Positions 8,240-16,716 of a stretch of 64,000 nucleotides of DNA are shown one piece after another. The DNA lies in the NCBI GenBank assembly GCA_020444165.1, contig JAHLLK010000011.1:1-64000 (forward strand), written 5' to 3'. The translations under genes and the position numbers were made by a program. Below the pieces are notes generated by a model. It was not told where the DNA came from. It worked only from the letters and a program-made list of their open reading frames with translations, and made no database searches. The DNA is from Deltaproteobacteria bacterium (lineage in GTDB: Bacteria > Desulfobacterota > Desulfarculia > Desulfarculales > Desulfarculaceae). Within the stretch, counting starts at the first letter, position 1, and each line of letters begins with the position of its first letter.

Positions 8240-9052
8240 CTATTCGGCAGCCTCGTTCTTGCGGATCACCACCACCTCGGGGCCCTCGGCCGCGGCGGCC
8301 GCCTCGGCGGGCCCTTCGGCCTCGGCAATGGCCTCGGCCCGGGCGGCGCGGTCGGAGGACCGCTGATCCCTGAGCGCCAGGCCCTCGTTCACCGCGTCGG
8401 CCATGGCCCCGGTGATCAGTCGGATGGCCCGGATGGCGTCATCGTTGCCCGGGATGACCATGTCGATGCCCTCGGGGTCGCAGTTGCTGTCCACGATGGC
8501 CAGGCTGGGGATGCCCAGGCGCTTGGCCTCGGCCACGGCGATGCGCTCCTTCTTGATGTCCACCACGAACATGGCCGCCGGCAGACGGTTCAGATCCTTG
8601 ATGCCGCCCAGGTTCAGGTCCAACTTCTCCAGCTCCCGGCGCATGCCGATGGCTTCCTTCTTGGGATAGTTTTCGATGGAGCCATCCTTGATCATGCCTT
8701 CCAGCCACTTGTAGCGCTCGATGGATTTCTTGATGGTCTGGAAGTTGGTGAGCATGCCGCCCAGCCAGCGGTGGTTCACGAAGTACATGCCGCAGCGGTT
8801 GGCTTCCTCGGCGATGATGTCCGCCGCCTGGCGCTTGGTGCCCACGAACAGCACGTCGCCGCCCCGGGCCACGGCCTTGACCATGAAGGCGTAGGCTTCA
8901 TTGAACAGCTTCTGGGTCTTCTGCAGGTCGATGATGTGGATGCCGTTGCGGGCCCCGAAGATGTAGGGCCGCATCTTGGGGTTCCAGCGGCCGGTCTGAT
9001 GACCGAAATGCACGCCGGCTTCCAAGAGCTTGCGCATGGTTACGTTACCCAT
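8240..9052 (-). CDS. rpsB: 30S ribosomal protein S2
   Basis: S2 (270 residues) is recognised by [20 protein letters not shown] at the start, [10 protein letters not shown], '[19 protein letters not shown]' and the C-terminal '[16 protein letters not shown]'. An alanine/glutamate-rich tail of about 40 residues extends past the core. ATG at 9052 (MGNVTM) has GAGGAG 8 bases upstream. It is the first gene of the block; I could not identify a confident promoter in the 225 bases upstream. Confidence 0.97.
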   Translation of the reverse strand: MGNVTMRKLLEAGVHFGHQTGRWNPKMRPYIFGARNGIHIIDLQKTQKLFNEAYAFMVKAVARGGDVLFVGTKRQAADIIAEEANRCGMYFVNHRWLGGMLTNFQTIKKSIERYKWLEGMIKDGSIENYPKKEAIGMRRELEKLDLNLGGIKDLNRLPAAMFVVDIKKERIAVAEAKRLGIPSLAIVDSNCDPEGIDMVIPGNDDAIRAIRLITGAMADAVNEGLALRDQRSSDRAARAEAIAEAEGPAEAAAAAEGPEVVVIRKNEAAE

Positions 9053-9202
9053 GTTCCGTCTCCTCTTTTGGTTTTGCCTCCGCCCCTGCCGTAGCGGTGG
9101 GACTCACCGGCTGGGCCGGCACCGAATCCCGCCTGGAGGGGCGTGTGTTTTAGTAAATCGCAGAACGATATCACATGGTCAGGCCGGGCGCAACCCGGCT
9201 GT

Positions 9203-9230
9203 CCGGGGCCAAAGCCTGGTTTGGCCCCGG
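9203..9230 (-). terminator. Hairpin downstream of the 9278 lipoprotein gene
   Basis: An 11-bp perfect inverted repeat (9203-9213 with 9220-9230, loop GCCTGG) lies about 50 bases past the stop of the lipoprotein gene in its transcript. It has no T tract, so it may be a barrier or RNA 3' end rather than a classical intrinsic terminator. Confidence 0.45.
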
Positions 9231-9277
9231 GGCGCGGCGCCCGCCAATTTTACCCGAGCGCCGGGAATCGGCGGGCC

Positions 9278-11071
9278 TCACTCGGTCAACAGCACCATGA
9301 GCCGGTCCAGCTCGGTGATGCGGGCCGGCGGGGCGCCGGTGCGCTCGGCAAAGAGCCGGGCCTTGGCCAATATCTCCACCGCCCGGGCCGAATCCTGCCG
9401 CAGGCGCTGGTAATTCACTTCGTCCACCAGCTCCTTGCCCAGGTCCTGGTACGAGGCGGCCAGCTTGGCGGCCAGCTCGCCCGCCGCCTGCCGGGCCAGT
9501 TCCAGCCGGGCCTGGGCCGGGGTGGGCAGCTCCAGGGGATCGCCCGCCAACGGCGGGTCGGCCAGGGGCACCGCCTCGGCGAAATGGTCCGACCAGGTGT
9601 GGGAGTCCCGCACCTCCTGGCGGAGCACCGCCCCGCCCCGCTTCACGTCATGCACCGTGGCCCAGGCCTCCAACAGGCCCACCAGGCGGCCCTCGCCCTG
9701 GCGAAATTCCACCAATTCATAGCGCGGCTCGCTGAGGGTGGCCGGGGGCTTCTCGGGCCATTTGCCCGGGTCGCTCCCGTACTTGCCCACCATCTCCTGG
9801 TAGGCGGGGTTGGGCACGGTGTCCAGGCCCACCTTGACCTTGGCGTGACCCGTGGTGGTCTCGTCCTGGCGCTCGGTGGTCAACAGATCCACCGCCCCGC
9901 TGACGATCTGGTCCACCCCGCCCAAGACCCCGCACTCGTTCAGGTCGCCGTTGTTCTGGGCGTAGAGCTGGTCCATCTGGGGGCGTTCCAAAACGCTGAC
10001 TCCGTAGGGCAGCTTCTCCTTGAGCTGGGTGACCAACAGGTCGCTGAACAGCGGCCCGGCGTCCGGGTCGCTGGGCGGCGAGGCAAAGGTCCGCACGCCC
10101 AGGCGCCGCTGCAACCGGGCGTCCACCTGGTTGGCCGCCTGGGAGAGGAGGCTCTCTATTTCCGGGCTGGCCGGGTCCAGCTCGTGGGCCTTGACCAGGG
10201 CCAGATAGGCGGCGTAAAGGTCGGGCGTGGCTTTTTTGTCTTCCTGGGGCTCCAGTTCCTGGCGGGCCTGCTCCAAATAGAATTGGGAGCCCTCGGCCCG
10301 GGCCCGGGCCATCTCCGGCTCCATGGCCTCCTTTTCCGGCGAAGTCAGGATCAGACGATAGGCCCGGTACCATTTCAGATCATTCATGGCCGCGTCCACC
10401 TGCTGGCGGGTGTCGGCCAGCTCGCTCTCGGCCATGCGGCGGCGGGCGGTCTCCAGGGCCGGGTTCTCGGGATCCAGCTTATTCAGGCGGTTGAACAGGC
10501 GGTGGGCCAGGGAGTAGTCCTTTTCGTCCAGCGCCGCGGCCAGGTGGCCGGCCAAGTCATTGGCCAACACTGCCCGGGCGTCCACCACCTCCTGGTTGGC
10601 CGGGTCCAGGGCCTGGGCTTCTTCCAGCTTGTCGGCCGCGGCCGTGAGCCGGCCCTTGCCAGCCAGCTCCCGGGCCTCGCTCACCAGTTGGTGGGTCTTT
10701 TCCTGGCCCTGGCCCAGCTCCTCCACCACGCTCTTCATGAAGGGGGCCAGGCGGCCGTCGTCGTAGGGCAGGCCGTCCCGGAGGACGGCCAGGGCCTCGC
10801 GCTGGGCCTTGGGGTCGGGGTTCTGGCCCAGGATGGCCTGGGCCTGGGTCAGGGTCTGGTCGGTGAGCACCTTTTTGGCCTGGGCGATGCCCGCCAGAAT
10901 CTCCTGTCGTTCCTTGGCGTCATCGGTGACCGCCAGGGCCTTTTGGTACTGGGTCAGGGCCTCGGCCGGATGGCCGGCGGCCGCCAGCTCCTGGGCCCGC
11001 TGCAACTCGGCCGGCGCCGCGCAGGCGGCCAGCACCACGAGAACCAAGATGGGCCACAGCTTCCTGGGCAA
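9278..11071 (-). CDS. Large lipoprotein with helical repeats and a CsgG-like C-terminal region
   Basis: The 597-residue product begins with a lipoprotein signal (lipobox LAAC, Cys17). Residues about 20-330 are Ala/Leu/Glu-rich helical repeats resembling TPRs ('AAAGHPAEALTQYQKALA'). From about residue 335, 'LGVRTFASP' to 'SVLERPQMDQL' and 'GVDQIVSGAVD' resembles CsgG/LpoB-type outer-membrane lipoproteins; this is a motif-level impression. TTG at 11071 is taken as the start because AAGGAG lies 6 bases upstream and it begins exactly at the signal peptide; the upstream open frame runs through intergenic hairpins. It is divergent from the vWA gene. A role in envelope assembly is an inference. Confidence 0.75.
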   Translation of the reverse strand: MPRKLWPILVLVVLAACAAPAELQRAQELAAAGHPAEALTQYQKALAVTDDAKERQEILAGIAQAKKVLTDQTLTQAQAILGQNPDPKAQREALAVLRDGLPYDDGRLAPFMKSVVEELGQGQEKTHQLVSEARELAGKGRLTAAADKLEEAQALDPANQEVVDARAVLANDLAGHLAAALDEKDYSLAHRLFNRLNKLDPENPALETARRRMAESELADTRQQVDAAMNDLKWYRAYRLILTSPEKEAMEPEMARARAEGSQFYLEQARQELEPQEDKKATPDLYAAYLALVKAHELDPASPEIESLLSQAANQVDARLQRRLGVRTFASPPSDPDAGPLFSDLLVTQLKEKLPYGVSVLERPQMDQLYAQNNGDLNECGVLGGVDQIVSGAVDLLTTERQDETTTGHAKVKVGLDTVPNPAYQEMVGKYGSDPGKWPEKPPATLSEPRYELVEFRQGEGRLVGLLEAWATVHDVKRGGAVLRQEVRDSHTWSDHFAEAVPLADPPLAGDPLELPTPAQARLELARQAAGELAAKLAASYQDLGKELVDEVNYQRLRQDSARAVEILAKARLFAERTGAPPARITELDRLMVLLTE

Positions 11072-11174
11072 GCTCTGCTCCTTTGGCTGGGGGAATCCTG
11101 CCCGCCTGGGGGCCCCGGTGGGGGCGCAGACGGTTTGGGCCCAAAAATACCGCATTTGCCGGCCGGGGGAAAGG

Positions 11175-11420
11175 GGCCGCCCCTGGGGCGGCCGCCGGCT
11201 GTTGAAAACAGCCGGCGCGGGCCATGAACCCACCCCAAGCAAGCCTGCGGCTTGCCTGGGGACCCCGCGGATGGCCCGCCGATTTACGGCGATTTGTCAA
11301 AATCGACGTAAATCGTGTACCTTGGCAAAACTTCGGGGTCCCCAGCAAGCTTTGCTTGCTGGGGTGCAGTCACGTTTTTGCCAAGGCACAGCCGACCAAG
11401 GCCGGGACGTCCTTGGTCGG
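11175..11420. repeat. Cluster of seven hairpins in a divergent intergenic region
   Basis: The 461-base space between the divergent lipoprotein and vWA genes is packed with inverted repeats: 11175-11193; 11194-11203/11207-11216; 11233-11245/11249-11261 (one mismatch); 11281-11314 (GATTTACG/CGTAAATC enclosing CGATTT/AAATCG); 11320-11330/11376-11386 (CTTGGCAAAA core); nested inside it 11340-11350/11354-11364; and 11392-11401/11411-11420. The third and sixth share the CCCCAxGCAAGC arm. I see no promoter of good quality for either gene and no ORF. Confidence 0.85.
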
Positions 11421-11532
11421 CAATCCGGGGCCGATCAGGAAGCGGCCTTAGCCTGTTTGTCAAGCGCGCACGCCTTGGTTTATGATAGCCAAGCCGGAGT
11501 ATCCTGACCTGCCCGGAAAGGTTGCCAAGCTC

Positions 11533-13002
11533 ATGTTGCCGTGGAAACTGCCCAAGCTGACCCCGTGCTTGTGGCCCTGCCTGCTCATCTGCCTGCTGGC
11601 CAGCGGGCTCCCGGGAGGCGCCGCCCTGGCGGCCCCGGCTCCCGCCCTGCCCGAGGTGATGTTCATCCTGGACGGCTCGGGCAGCATGCTGGGCCCGGCC
11701 GGCAACCAGACCAAGATCGCGGCCGCCCGCCAGGTGTTGGACCAGGTCGTGCCGGCCCTGCCGCCGGGGGTCAAGGTGGGCCTGGCCGTGTACGGCCACC
11801 GCAAAAAGGGCGACTGCGCCGACGTGGAGATCCTGGCGCCCCCGGGCTCCGAGGACCGCGCGGGCCTGTTGGCCGAGGTGGCGGCCATCCACCCCAAGGG
11901 CAAGACCCCCATTGCCGGGGCGGTGAAGCTGGTGGCCGAGCAATTGAAGACCCGGGAGGCGGAGACCACCCTGGTTCTGGTCTCCGACGGCCTGGAGACC
12001 TGTGAGCCCGACCCCTGCGGGGTGGTCAAGGCCCTGCACGACAGCGGCATCAAGTTCGTGCTCCACGTGGTGGGCTTCGGCCTGGCCGAGGGCGAGAAGG
12101 ACCAGTTGGCCTGCCTGGCCCAGGCCGGCGGCGGGCAGTTCTTCCTGGCCCAGGACGCCGCCGGGCTGCGGGCCGCCCTGGACACGGTGAAGGGGCAGGT
12201 GGCTCAGAAGGTGGAAGCGGCCAAGACCAGCCAGGTGGCCGTGAAGACCGGGTTGGGCAAGCTCAAGATCACCATGCCGGCCAGCACGGTGAAGAGCCTG
12301 GCCGCGATACAGATTGTAAAGGCGGCCGACGGCGCCAAAATCAAGGAGGCCCAGCCCGCGGCCGAGGGGGTGCATCCCCTGCCGGCCGGGGAGTACAAGG
12401 TGGTTCTGGCCTTTGCCAACCCCAACTACCAGCCGGCGACCCTGGCCCCCCTGGAGGAAGTGGTCACGGTGAGCGGGGGGGAGACCAAGGAGTTGGCCCT
12501 GGGCGCGGTGGTCCTCAACCTGGCCCCGGGCCTGGGCGGGGCCACCGAGACGGTGGGCCTGGTGGACCAGGATTCGGAACGGCCCTTTGTGGAGCTGGCC
12601 AGCCACGGCAATGGCTACTATTTGTTCAAGCCCAAGCCGCTGCCGGCCGGCACCTACACCCTGCGCTTGACCTACGCCCGGAACCCCACCGCCTACCCGG
12701 TGGCCAAGGACCTCAAGGTGAGGCCCGGCCAGGAAACCGTGGTGACCCTGGACAGCGGAGTGGCCCTCAAGAAGGGCGGCGAGGTGACCTCCTGGGAGGT
12801 GCTGCCCGCCGGGACCAGCCAGGTCGTGCTCAAGGTGCAGCGGCGCTTTGACAACGATTACCCCCTGTGGGAGCAGTTCCCCCTGCCGCCGGGCAACTAC
12901 GACCTCCGGGTGATGCTGAACGGCATGGCCGAACCCCTGCCCGTGGCCCAAGGGCTCACCGTGGCCCCGGGGCAGACCCTGGTGGTGGAAACCGGGCTTT
13001 AG
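11533..13002 (+). CDS. Secreted von Willebrand factor A domain protein
   Basis: This 489-residue exported protein has a hydrophobic leader (about residues 10-34, ending AALAA). A vWA domain follows at about 40-225 with an intact MIDAS metal site: D47-G-S-G-S51, the Thr in GKTPIAGA, and the Asp in LVSDGLETC. The remaining half is beta-rich with repeated 'PAGxYxLxLxYxxN' and 'VxPGQxxVV' units, like surface-layer or carboxypeptidase-regulatory repeats. Such proteins usually bind protein partners outside the cytoplasm. ATG at 11533 is preferred over 11482 (no ribosome-binding site) because AAAGG precedes it at 10 bases. The palindrome at 13033 follows it. Confidence 0.85.
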   Translation: MLPWKLPKLTPCLWPCLLICLLASGLPGGAALAAPAPALPEVMFILDGSGSMLGPAGNQTKIAAARQVLDQVVPALPPGVKVGLAVYGHRKKGDCADVEILAPPGSEDRAGLLAEVAAIHPKGKTPIAGAVKLVAEQLKTREAETTLVLVSDGLETCEPDPCGVVKALHDSGIKFVLHVVGFGLAEGEKDQLACLAQAGGGQFFLAQDAAGLRAALDTVKGQVAQKVEAAKTSQVAVKTGLGKLKITMPASTVKSLAAIQIVKAADGAKIKEAQPAAEGVHPLPAGEYKVVLAFANPNYQPATLAPLEEVVTVSGGETKELALGAVVLNLAPGLGGATETVGLVDQDSERPFVELASHGNGYYLFKPKPLPAGTYTLRLTYARNPTAYPVAKDLKVRPGQETVVTLDSGVALKKGGEVTSWEVLPAGTSQVVLKVQRRFDNDYPLWEQFPLPPGNYDLRVMLNGMAEPLPVAQGLTVAPGQTLVVETGL

Positions 13003-13031
13003 CGGGGAGATTGTGGTAGGAAGAGGAAGAT

Positions 13032-13100
13032 GGGGGGAAAAACCCCTTTTTGTGAACAAAAAGGGGTTTTTCCCCCACCCCCTTTCCCCAAAAAAACTTG
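13032..13100 (+). repeat. Palindromic dispersed element, copy 1
   Basis: A perfect 21-bp inverted repeat (13033-13053 with 13056-13076, 2-base loop) built of alternating homopolymer blocks G5-A5-C4-T5 is followed by CACCCCCTTTCCCC and AAAAAAACTT. The same palindrome with the same flank occurs in opposite orientation at 16623-16694. Both are intergenic and follow gene ends. Confidence 0.85.
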
Positions 13101-13239
13101 ATATGTTTCAGTTGGCCCGGGGAGCCGCCGGAGACCCCCGGCGGCGGCCGGCGGGGGAGAAGTGCTGGGGAGATGAAGCGAGACCGCCCGGCAGGTTAGG
13201 GCCGGGGGGTCGTGCGGCTCAGCAAAGGGGATTTAACCG

Positions 13240-14946
13240 ATGAAACTCGCCACCCGCCTGCTCTTGGCTTTTCTGGCCCTGGTGCTGTTTTTGACCGGCG
13301 GCGGCCTGGTGCTCTCGGAAATCAACCTGCACCAGATGGCCGGCGACGCCGCCCAGGCGGCCGAGGCCGGGGTGGGGGAGGTCACCGAGGCCGACTACAA
13401 GCTGGCCCAAAAGATCCTCACCGAGTTCGGGGAGCGCCTGGTGCGGGTACAGGCCCAAGCCGCGGCCGGCGAACTGTCGCTCCTCCTGGGCGACCTGCAG
13501 TTCTACAGCTACACCACCATCCGCCAGAACGAGTTGATCCGCCGGGTGGCCACCGCGGACATCACGGCCATCGGCGGCAAGGTGGCCGGCTACCTGGACC
13601 TCTACGACTACAAGGGCGTGGCAGTGTTGCATCCCAACCCCAAGGTGGAGGGGCGCAACTACGCGGAGTGGAGGGAAAAATACCCGGACATGTGGAAGCT
13701 GGTGGAGCGCTCCTTCGTGGAGAAGGAGGTGGAGGGCTACTACAGCTTCGTGGACCGGGAAAACCGCACCCGCCAGAAGTTCACCACCATGATCCAGGTG
13801 ACCAACACCCCCTTCATCGTCTGCGCCAACGTGAACATCGACCAGTTCTTCCTGCCGGTGCAGCGGCAGATCAAGGCCACGGGCCAGGAATTGGGCCAGC
13901 AGGCCCGGGGCTCCATCCTGGCGGCCATGCGGCGGGTGCTGTTGCAGGCCCGGATCTCCATGATCTCGGGCCTGGTGCTGGCCCTGGCCGGGGCGCTCCT
14001 GGCGGCCTGGCTCTTGGCCCAGTGGCTGGCCGCGCCCATCGCCGCGCTCCGGCAGGGGGTGGAAAACCTGGGCCACGGGGACATCGGACGGGAGGTGAAG
14101 ATCGCGGGCAGTTCGGAGACCCGGGCCCTGGGCCGGGCCTTCAACCGCATGCAGCAGGATTTGCAGGTCTATTTGCAGACCATCCGGGAGGAGACCGCGG
14201 CCCGGGAGGCGGTGGAGAGCGAGATCAAGATCGCCCGCAGCATCCAGGAGTCCTTGTTGCCCCGGGTCTTCCCGCCCTTCCCGGACCGCGTGGAGTTCGA
14301 CCTGCACGCGGCCACCCTGCCGGCCAAGGAAATGGCCGGGGACTTTTACGACTTCTTCCTGCTGGACCCCGACCGCCTGATCCTGGTGGTGGCCGACGTG
14401 TCCGGCAAGGGCATCGCGGCGGCCCTGTTCATGGCGGTCACCCGCACCCTCTTGAAGAACATCTGCCCCGGGGCGGCCGGCCCGGCCGAGGCCCTGAACG
14501 CGGCCAACCGGGTCTTGTGCCAGGACAATGACACCTGCATGTTCGTCACCCTGTTCCTGGGCTATTACCGCATCTCCACCGGCGAGATGGTCTACGCCAA
14601 CGCGGGGCACAACCCGCCGCTCCTGGTGCACCGCGGCGGGCGGGACGAGCTGTTCGGGGCCTTGGGCGACCCGGCGCTCGGCATCATGGAGGACTACAGC
14701 TTCCACCAGGCCGCGCTGCACATGGATCCCGGCGACTGCCTGGTGGTCTACACCGACGGGGTCACCGAGGCGGCCTGCCCCAGCCTGGAACTCTTTGGGG
14801 AGGAGCGGCTCCGGGAAGTGGCCCGGCGCGTCCACCAGGTTACGGCGCGGGAGGTGTGCCAAGAGGTGACCGAGGTGGTGGCGGCGTTCGAGGAAGGCCA
14901 GCAGGCCGACGACCTGACCATTTTGGTGCTGAAGCGCCAGACCTGA
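13240..14946 (+). CDS. Membrane-bound PP2C/SpoIIE-type serine phosphatase with HAMP domain
   Basis: This 568-residue sensor phosphatase has a first membrane helix at about 5-27, an extracytoplasmic sensor region to about 240, a second helix at 241-263, and a HAMP domain to about 315 ('APIAALRQGVENLGHGDIG'). A RsbU/SpoIIE PP2C domain occupies about 335-567. All metal-binding acidic motifs are present: GDFYDF, ADVSGKG, YTDGVTEA and ADDLTILV. The family dephosphorylates anti-anti-sigma (STAS) proteins in partner-switching cascades, but no STAS or anti-sigma kinase gene is nearby. ATG at 13240 follows an AAAGGGG-type ribosome-binding site. The substrate is unknown. Confidence 0.9.
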   Translation: MKLATRLLLAFLALVLFLTGGGLVLSEINLHQMAGDAAQAAEAGVGEVTEADYKLAQKILTEFGERLVRVQAQAAAGELSLLLGDLQFYSYTTIRQNELIRRVATADITAIGGKVAGYLDLYDYKGVAVLHPNPKVEGRNYAEWREKYPDMWKLVERSFVEKEVEGYYSFVDRENRTRQKFTTMIQVTNTPFIVCANVNIDQFFLPVQRQIKATGQELGQQARGSILAAMRRVLLQARISMISGLVLALAGALLAAWLLAQWLAAPIAALRQGVENLGHGDIGREVKIAGSSETRALGRAFNRMQQDLQVYLQTIREETAAREAVESEIKIARSIQESLLPRVFPPFPDRVEFDLHAATLPAKEMAGDFYDFFLLDPDRLILVVADVSGKGIAAALFMAVTRTLLKNICPGAAGPAEALNAANRVLCQDNDTCMFVTLFLGYYRISTGEMVYANAGHNPPLLVHRGGRDELFGALGDPALGIMEDYSFHQAALHMDPGDCLVVYTDGVTEAACPSLELFGEERLREVARRVHQVTAREVCQEVTEVVAAFEEGQQADDLTILVLKRQT

Positions 14947-15248
14947 GCCGGGCCCGGCTGGACTGCTCTTCCGGCGGAACCGGGCTTCCCGGGGGAAATG
15001 GCGCCGGAAGGTTTCTTCCGGCATGCGCCGGCCGCCTTCCCGGGGGGCGCAACCCTGATTCTTCTCTGGTTTTTGGGCCCTACGCCCCGGAAGGGACCCA
15101 CCAAGGCCCCCTGCCGCAAACCGCGGAAAAGGCGAGTTTTCTCAAAAAAGTCTGTATAAACAAATTTGTTTTTTGGGTAGAATTGGATCACCCGGAGAGG
15201 GTCCCGGCCCCGGGGCGGGCTCGGCCGGGGTGAGTGGGAGGTTTCAGT
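14947..15248 (+). other. Intergenic region after the phosphatase gene
   Basis: About 300 bases without a gene. It holds a hairpin at 15003-15010/15015-15022 (GCCGGAAG stem, GTTT loop) that may end the phosphatase transcript, and an AT-rich stretch with a TATAAA hexamer at 15155-15160 and the palindrome AACAAATTTGTT just after it. I could not match a -35 box, so a promoter for the next gene is only possible. Confidence 0.5.
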
Positions 15249-15809
15249 TTGCACCCCTGGCATGGGTTCTTCCGGTCCGTTCTCGTGGCCGTCCTCTTGA
15301 CGGTCTGGGGGGCCGGGGCAGCGGCGGCCCAGGAATTCATGGCCGACACCATGTCCCGGATGGGCCAGACCAGCGAGTACCTCCGGCTCTACGTGAAAGA
15401 CGGCAATATGCGCATGCAGCGGCTGGGCGGGGTGGGCTACACCATCGTGCGCCGCGACCGGGGAGTGGTGTGGGTGGTATACCCCGAACGGGGGGTCTAC
15501 CTGGAGTTGCCTTTGGACCCGGCTTCCCTGCCCCTGGGCACTACGCGCCTGGCCGGCGAGATCAGCCGCCGCCCGGCCGGCGTGTCCATCGTGGCCAACC
15601 GGCCCTGCCGCATGTACGAGGTGACCACCCAGGTGCAGGGCCGCCAGCAGAAGGTCCGCGCCTGTCTCAGTGAAGAGTTGAAAACCGCCTTGTCCGTGGA
15701 GGCCGAGGACGGCAGTTTTGCCAGCCGGGTGACCAAGGTGTACGAGGGCAGAGTGCCCGCCAGGCTCTTGGAGGTTCCGGCCGGTTATAAAAAGATAACC
15801 CGGGAATAA
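15249..15809 (+). CDS. Exported protein of unknown function (DUF4412-like)
   Basis: The 186-residue product has a clear signal peptide (HPWHGFFRSVLVAVLLTVWG, cleavage near AAAAQ). The mature part is beta-strand-rich: 'YLRLYVKDGNMRMQR', 'TIVRRDRGVVWVVYPERGVYLELPL', and a C-terminal 'VPAGYKKI' tail. This layout resembles small periplasmic DUF4412/LolA-like proteins, but I cannot assign a function. TTG at 15249 is chosen because GGGAGG lies 7 bases upstream; the GTG at 15234 would put that motif inside the gene. The next gene begins about 45 bases later on the same strand, so the two are probably co-transcribed. Confidence 0.7.
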   Translation: MHPWHGFFRSVLVAVLLTVWGAGAAAAQEFMADTMSRMGQTSEYLRLYVKDGNMRMQRLGGVGYTIVRRDRGVVWVVYPERGVYLELPLDPASLPLGTTRLAGEISRRPAGVSIVANRPCRMYEVTTQVQGRQQKVRACLSEELKTALSVEAEDGSFASRVTKVYEGRVPARLLEVPAGYKKITRE

Positions 15810-15855
15810 CGGCGATCCGCCAAAGGCGGACGCCCCGGGTTAAAGGAGAATGGAA

Positions 15856-16395
15856 ATGCGTAAGTCGATCGCCCTCGGATGCCTGGCCCTCTTGTTGGTC
15901 TGGCCTTTGGTGGGTGTGGGCGAGGCCAGCCGGCTGGCCGCGGATTTGCTGGGCTCTCCCTTGGCCACGGAAGTCATCCGGAGCCTGTTCCCGGACGCTC
16001 CGGAAGGCTGGGAGGCCGAGGATCCGGTGTTCGACAAGCAGCTGACCAAGGGCGGCAAGTGGGAAGCCAGCCGCCTCTATCATCTGGCCGCCTGCGCTCC
16101 GGGCGAGGTGGAGGTGATCTTTTCCACCGGCTCGCCCATGCTGCCCCTGGTGCGCCAGGCCTTCAGCGATCCCCAGACCCTGGCCACCATCGACGGCGGG
16201 CAGGTGATCGAGCACAAGGGCCACAAGGCCGTGCTGGCCGTGGAAGGCAAGGAAGTGGCCAGCCTGTTCGTGCCCCTGGGCCACAACGGCATGGTGACCA
16301 TCGAGGCCGACGCGGTGCCCAAGGCGATGCAGATGGTGCAGAAGCTGGCCAACGAGGTGAACTTCGACCTCTTGAAGCGCTTCCTGGAGGGCTGA
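15856..16395 (+). CDS. Small exported protein of unknown function
   Basis: The 179-residue product starts with a signal peptide (MRKSIALGCLALLLVW, cleavage near GEAS). It has no cofactor motif I recognise. The sequence alternates short strands and helices ('VIEHKGHKAVLAVEGKEVAS') and ends in an amphipathic helix, as in some LppX/LolA-like or adhesin-associated periplasmic proteins. ATG at 15856 fits AAGGAG at 7 bases; the ATG at 15850 would be too close to it. A strong terminator follows at 16432. Confidence 0.7.
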   Translation: MRKSIALGCLALLLVWPLVGVGEASRLAADLLGSPLATEVIRSLFPDAPEGWEAEDPVFDKQLTKGGKWEASRLYHLAACAPGEVEVIFSTGSPMLPLVRQAFSDPQTLATIDGGQVIEHKGHKAVLAVEGKEVASLFVPLGHNGMVTIEADAVPKAMQMVQKLANEVNFDLLKRFLEG

Positions 16396-16431
16396 GAGCC
16401 CGCGCTATCCTCGCCAACCCAAGCTTGACCC

Positions 16432-16464
16432 AGGCCCTCTCCCGCCGGAGAGGGCCTTTCTTTT
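16432..16464 (+). terminator. Intrinsic terminator
   Basis: A perfect 11-bp stem (16432-16442 with 16447-16457, loop CGCC) is followed by TTCTTTT. It lies 37 bases after the stop of the 15856 gene and closes the plus-strand group. Confidence 0.9.
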
Positions 16465-16622
16465 GGGGCTGCGGCGGGGGGCTCCGGTGGGTGGGGGCCC
16501 GGGCGGGGCGTGCTCCAGGGCGGGCAGCCCGGCCAGGGGGCGGAGGCAGGGGGACAGGCAGATTCCCCAAGCAGGCAGGAGTTACTGGTTATAGATGGCC
16601 ATTCCCCAACCTGTTTACAACC

Positions 16623-16694
16623 ATGAAGTTTTTTGGGGAAAGGGGGGGTGGGGGAAAACCCCATTTTGTTCACAAAAAGGGGTTTTCCCCCACG
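16623..16694 (-). repeat. Palindromic dispersed element, copy 2
   Basis: An inverted repeat of 22 bp with one mismatch (16648-16669 with 16672-16693, 2-base loop) has flank AAGTTTTTTGGGGAAAGG. It is the reverse-oriented counterpart of the element at 13032-13100. It lies in the convergent gap between the 15856 gene and the porin gene, 24 bases past the porin stop. Confidence 0.85.
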
Positions 16695-16716
16695 TTCTTC
16701 ACACTCTTAAAACCTC

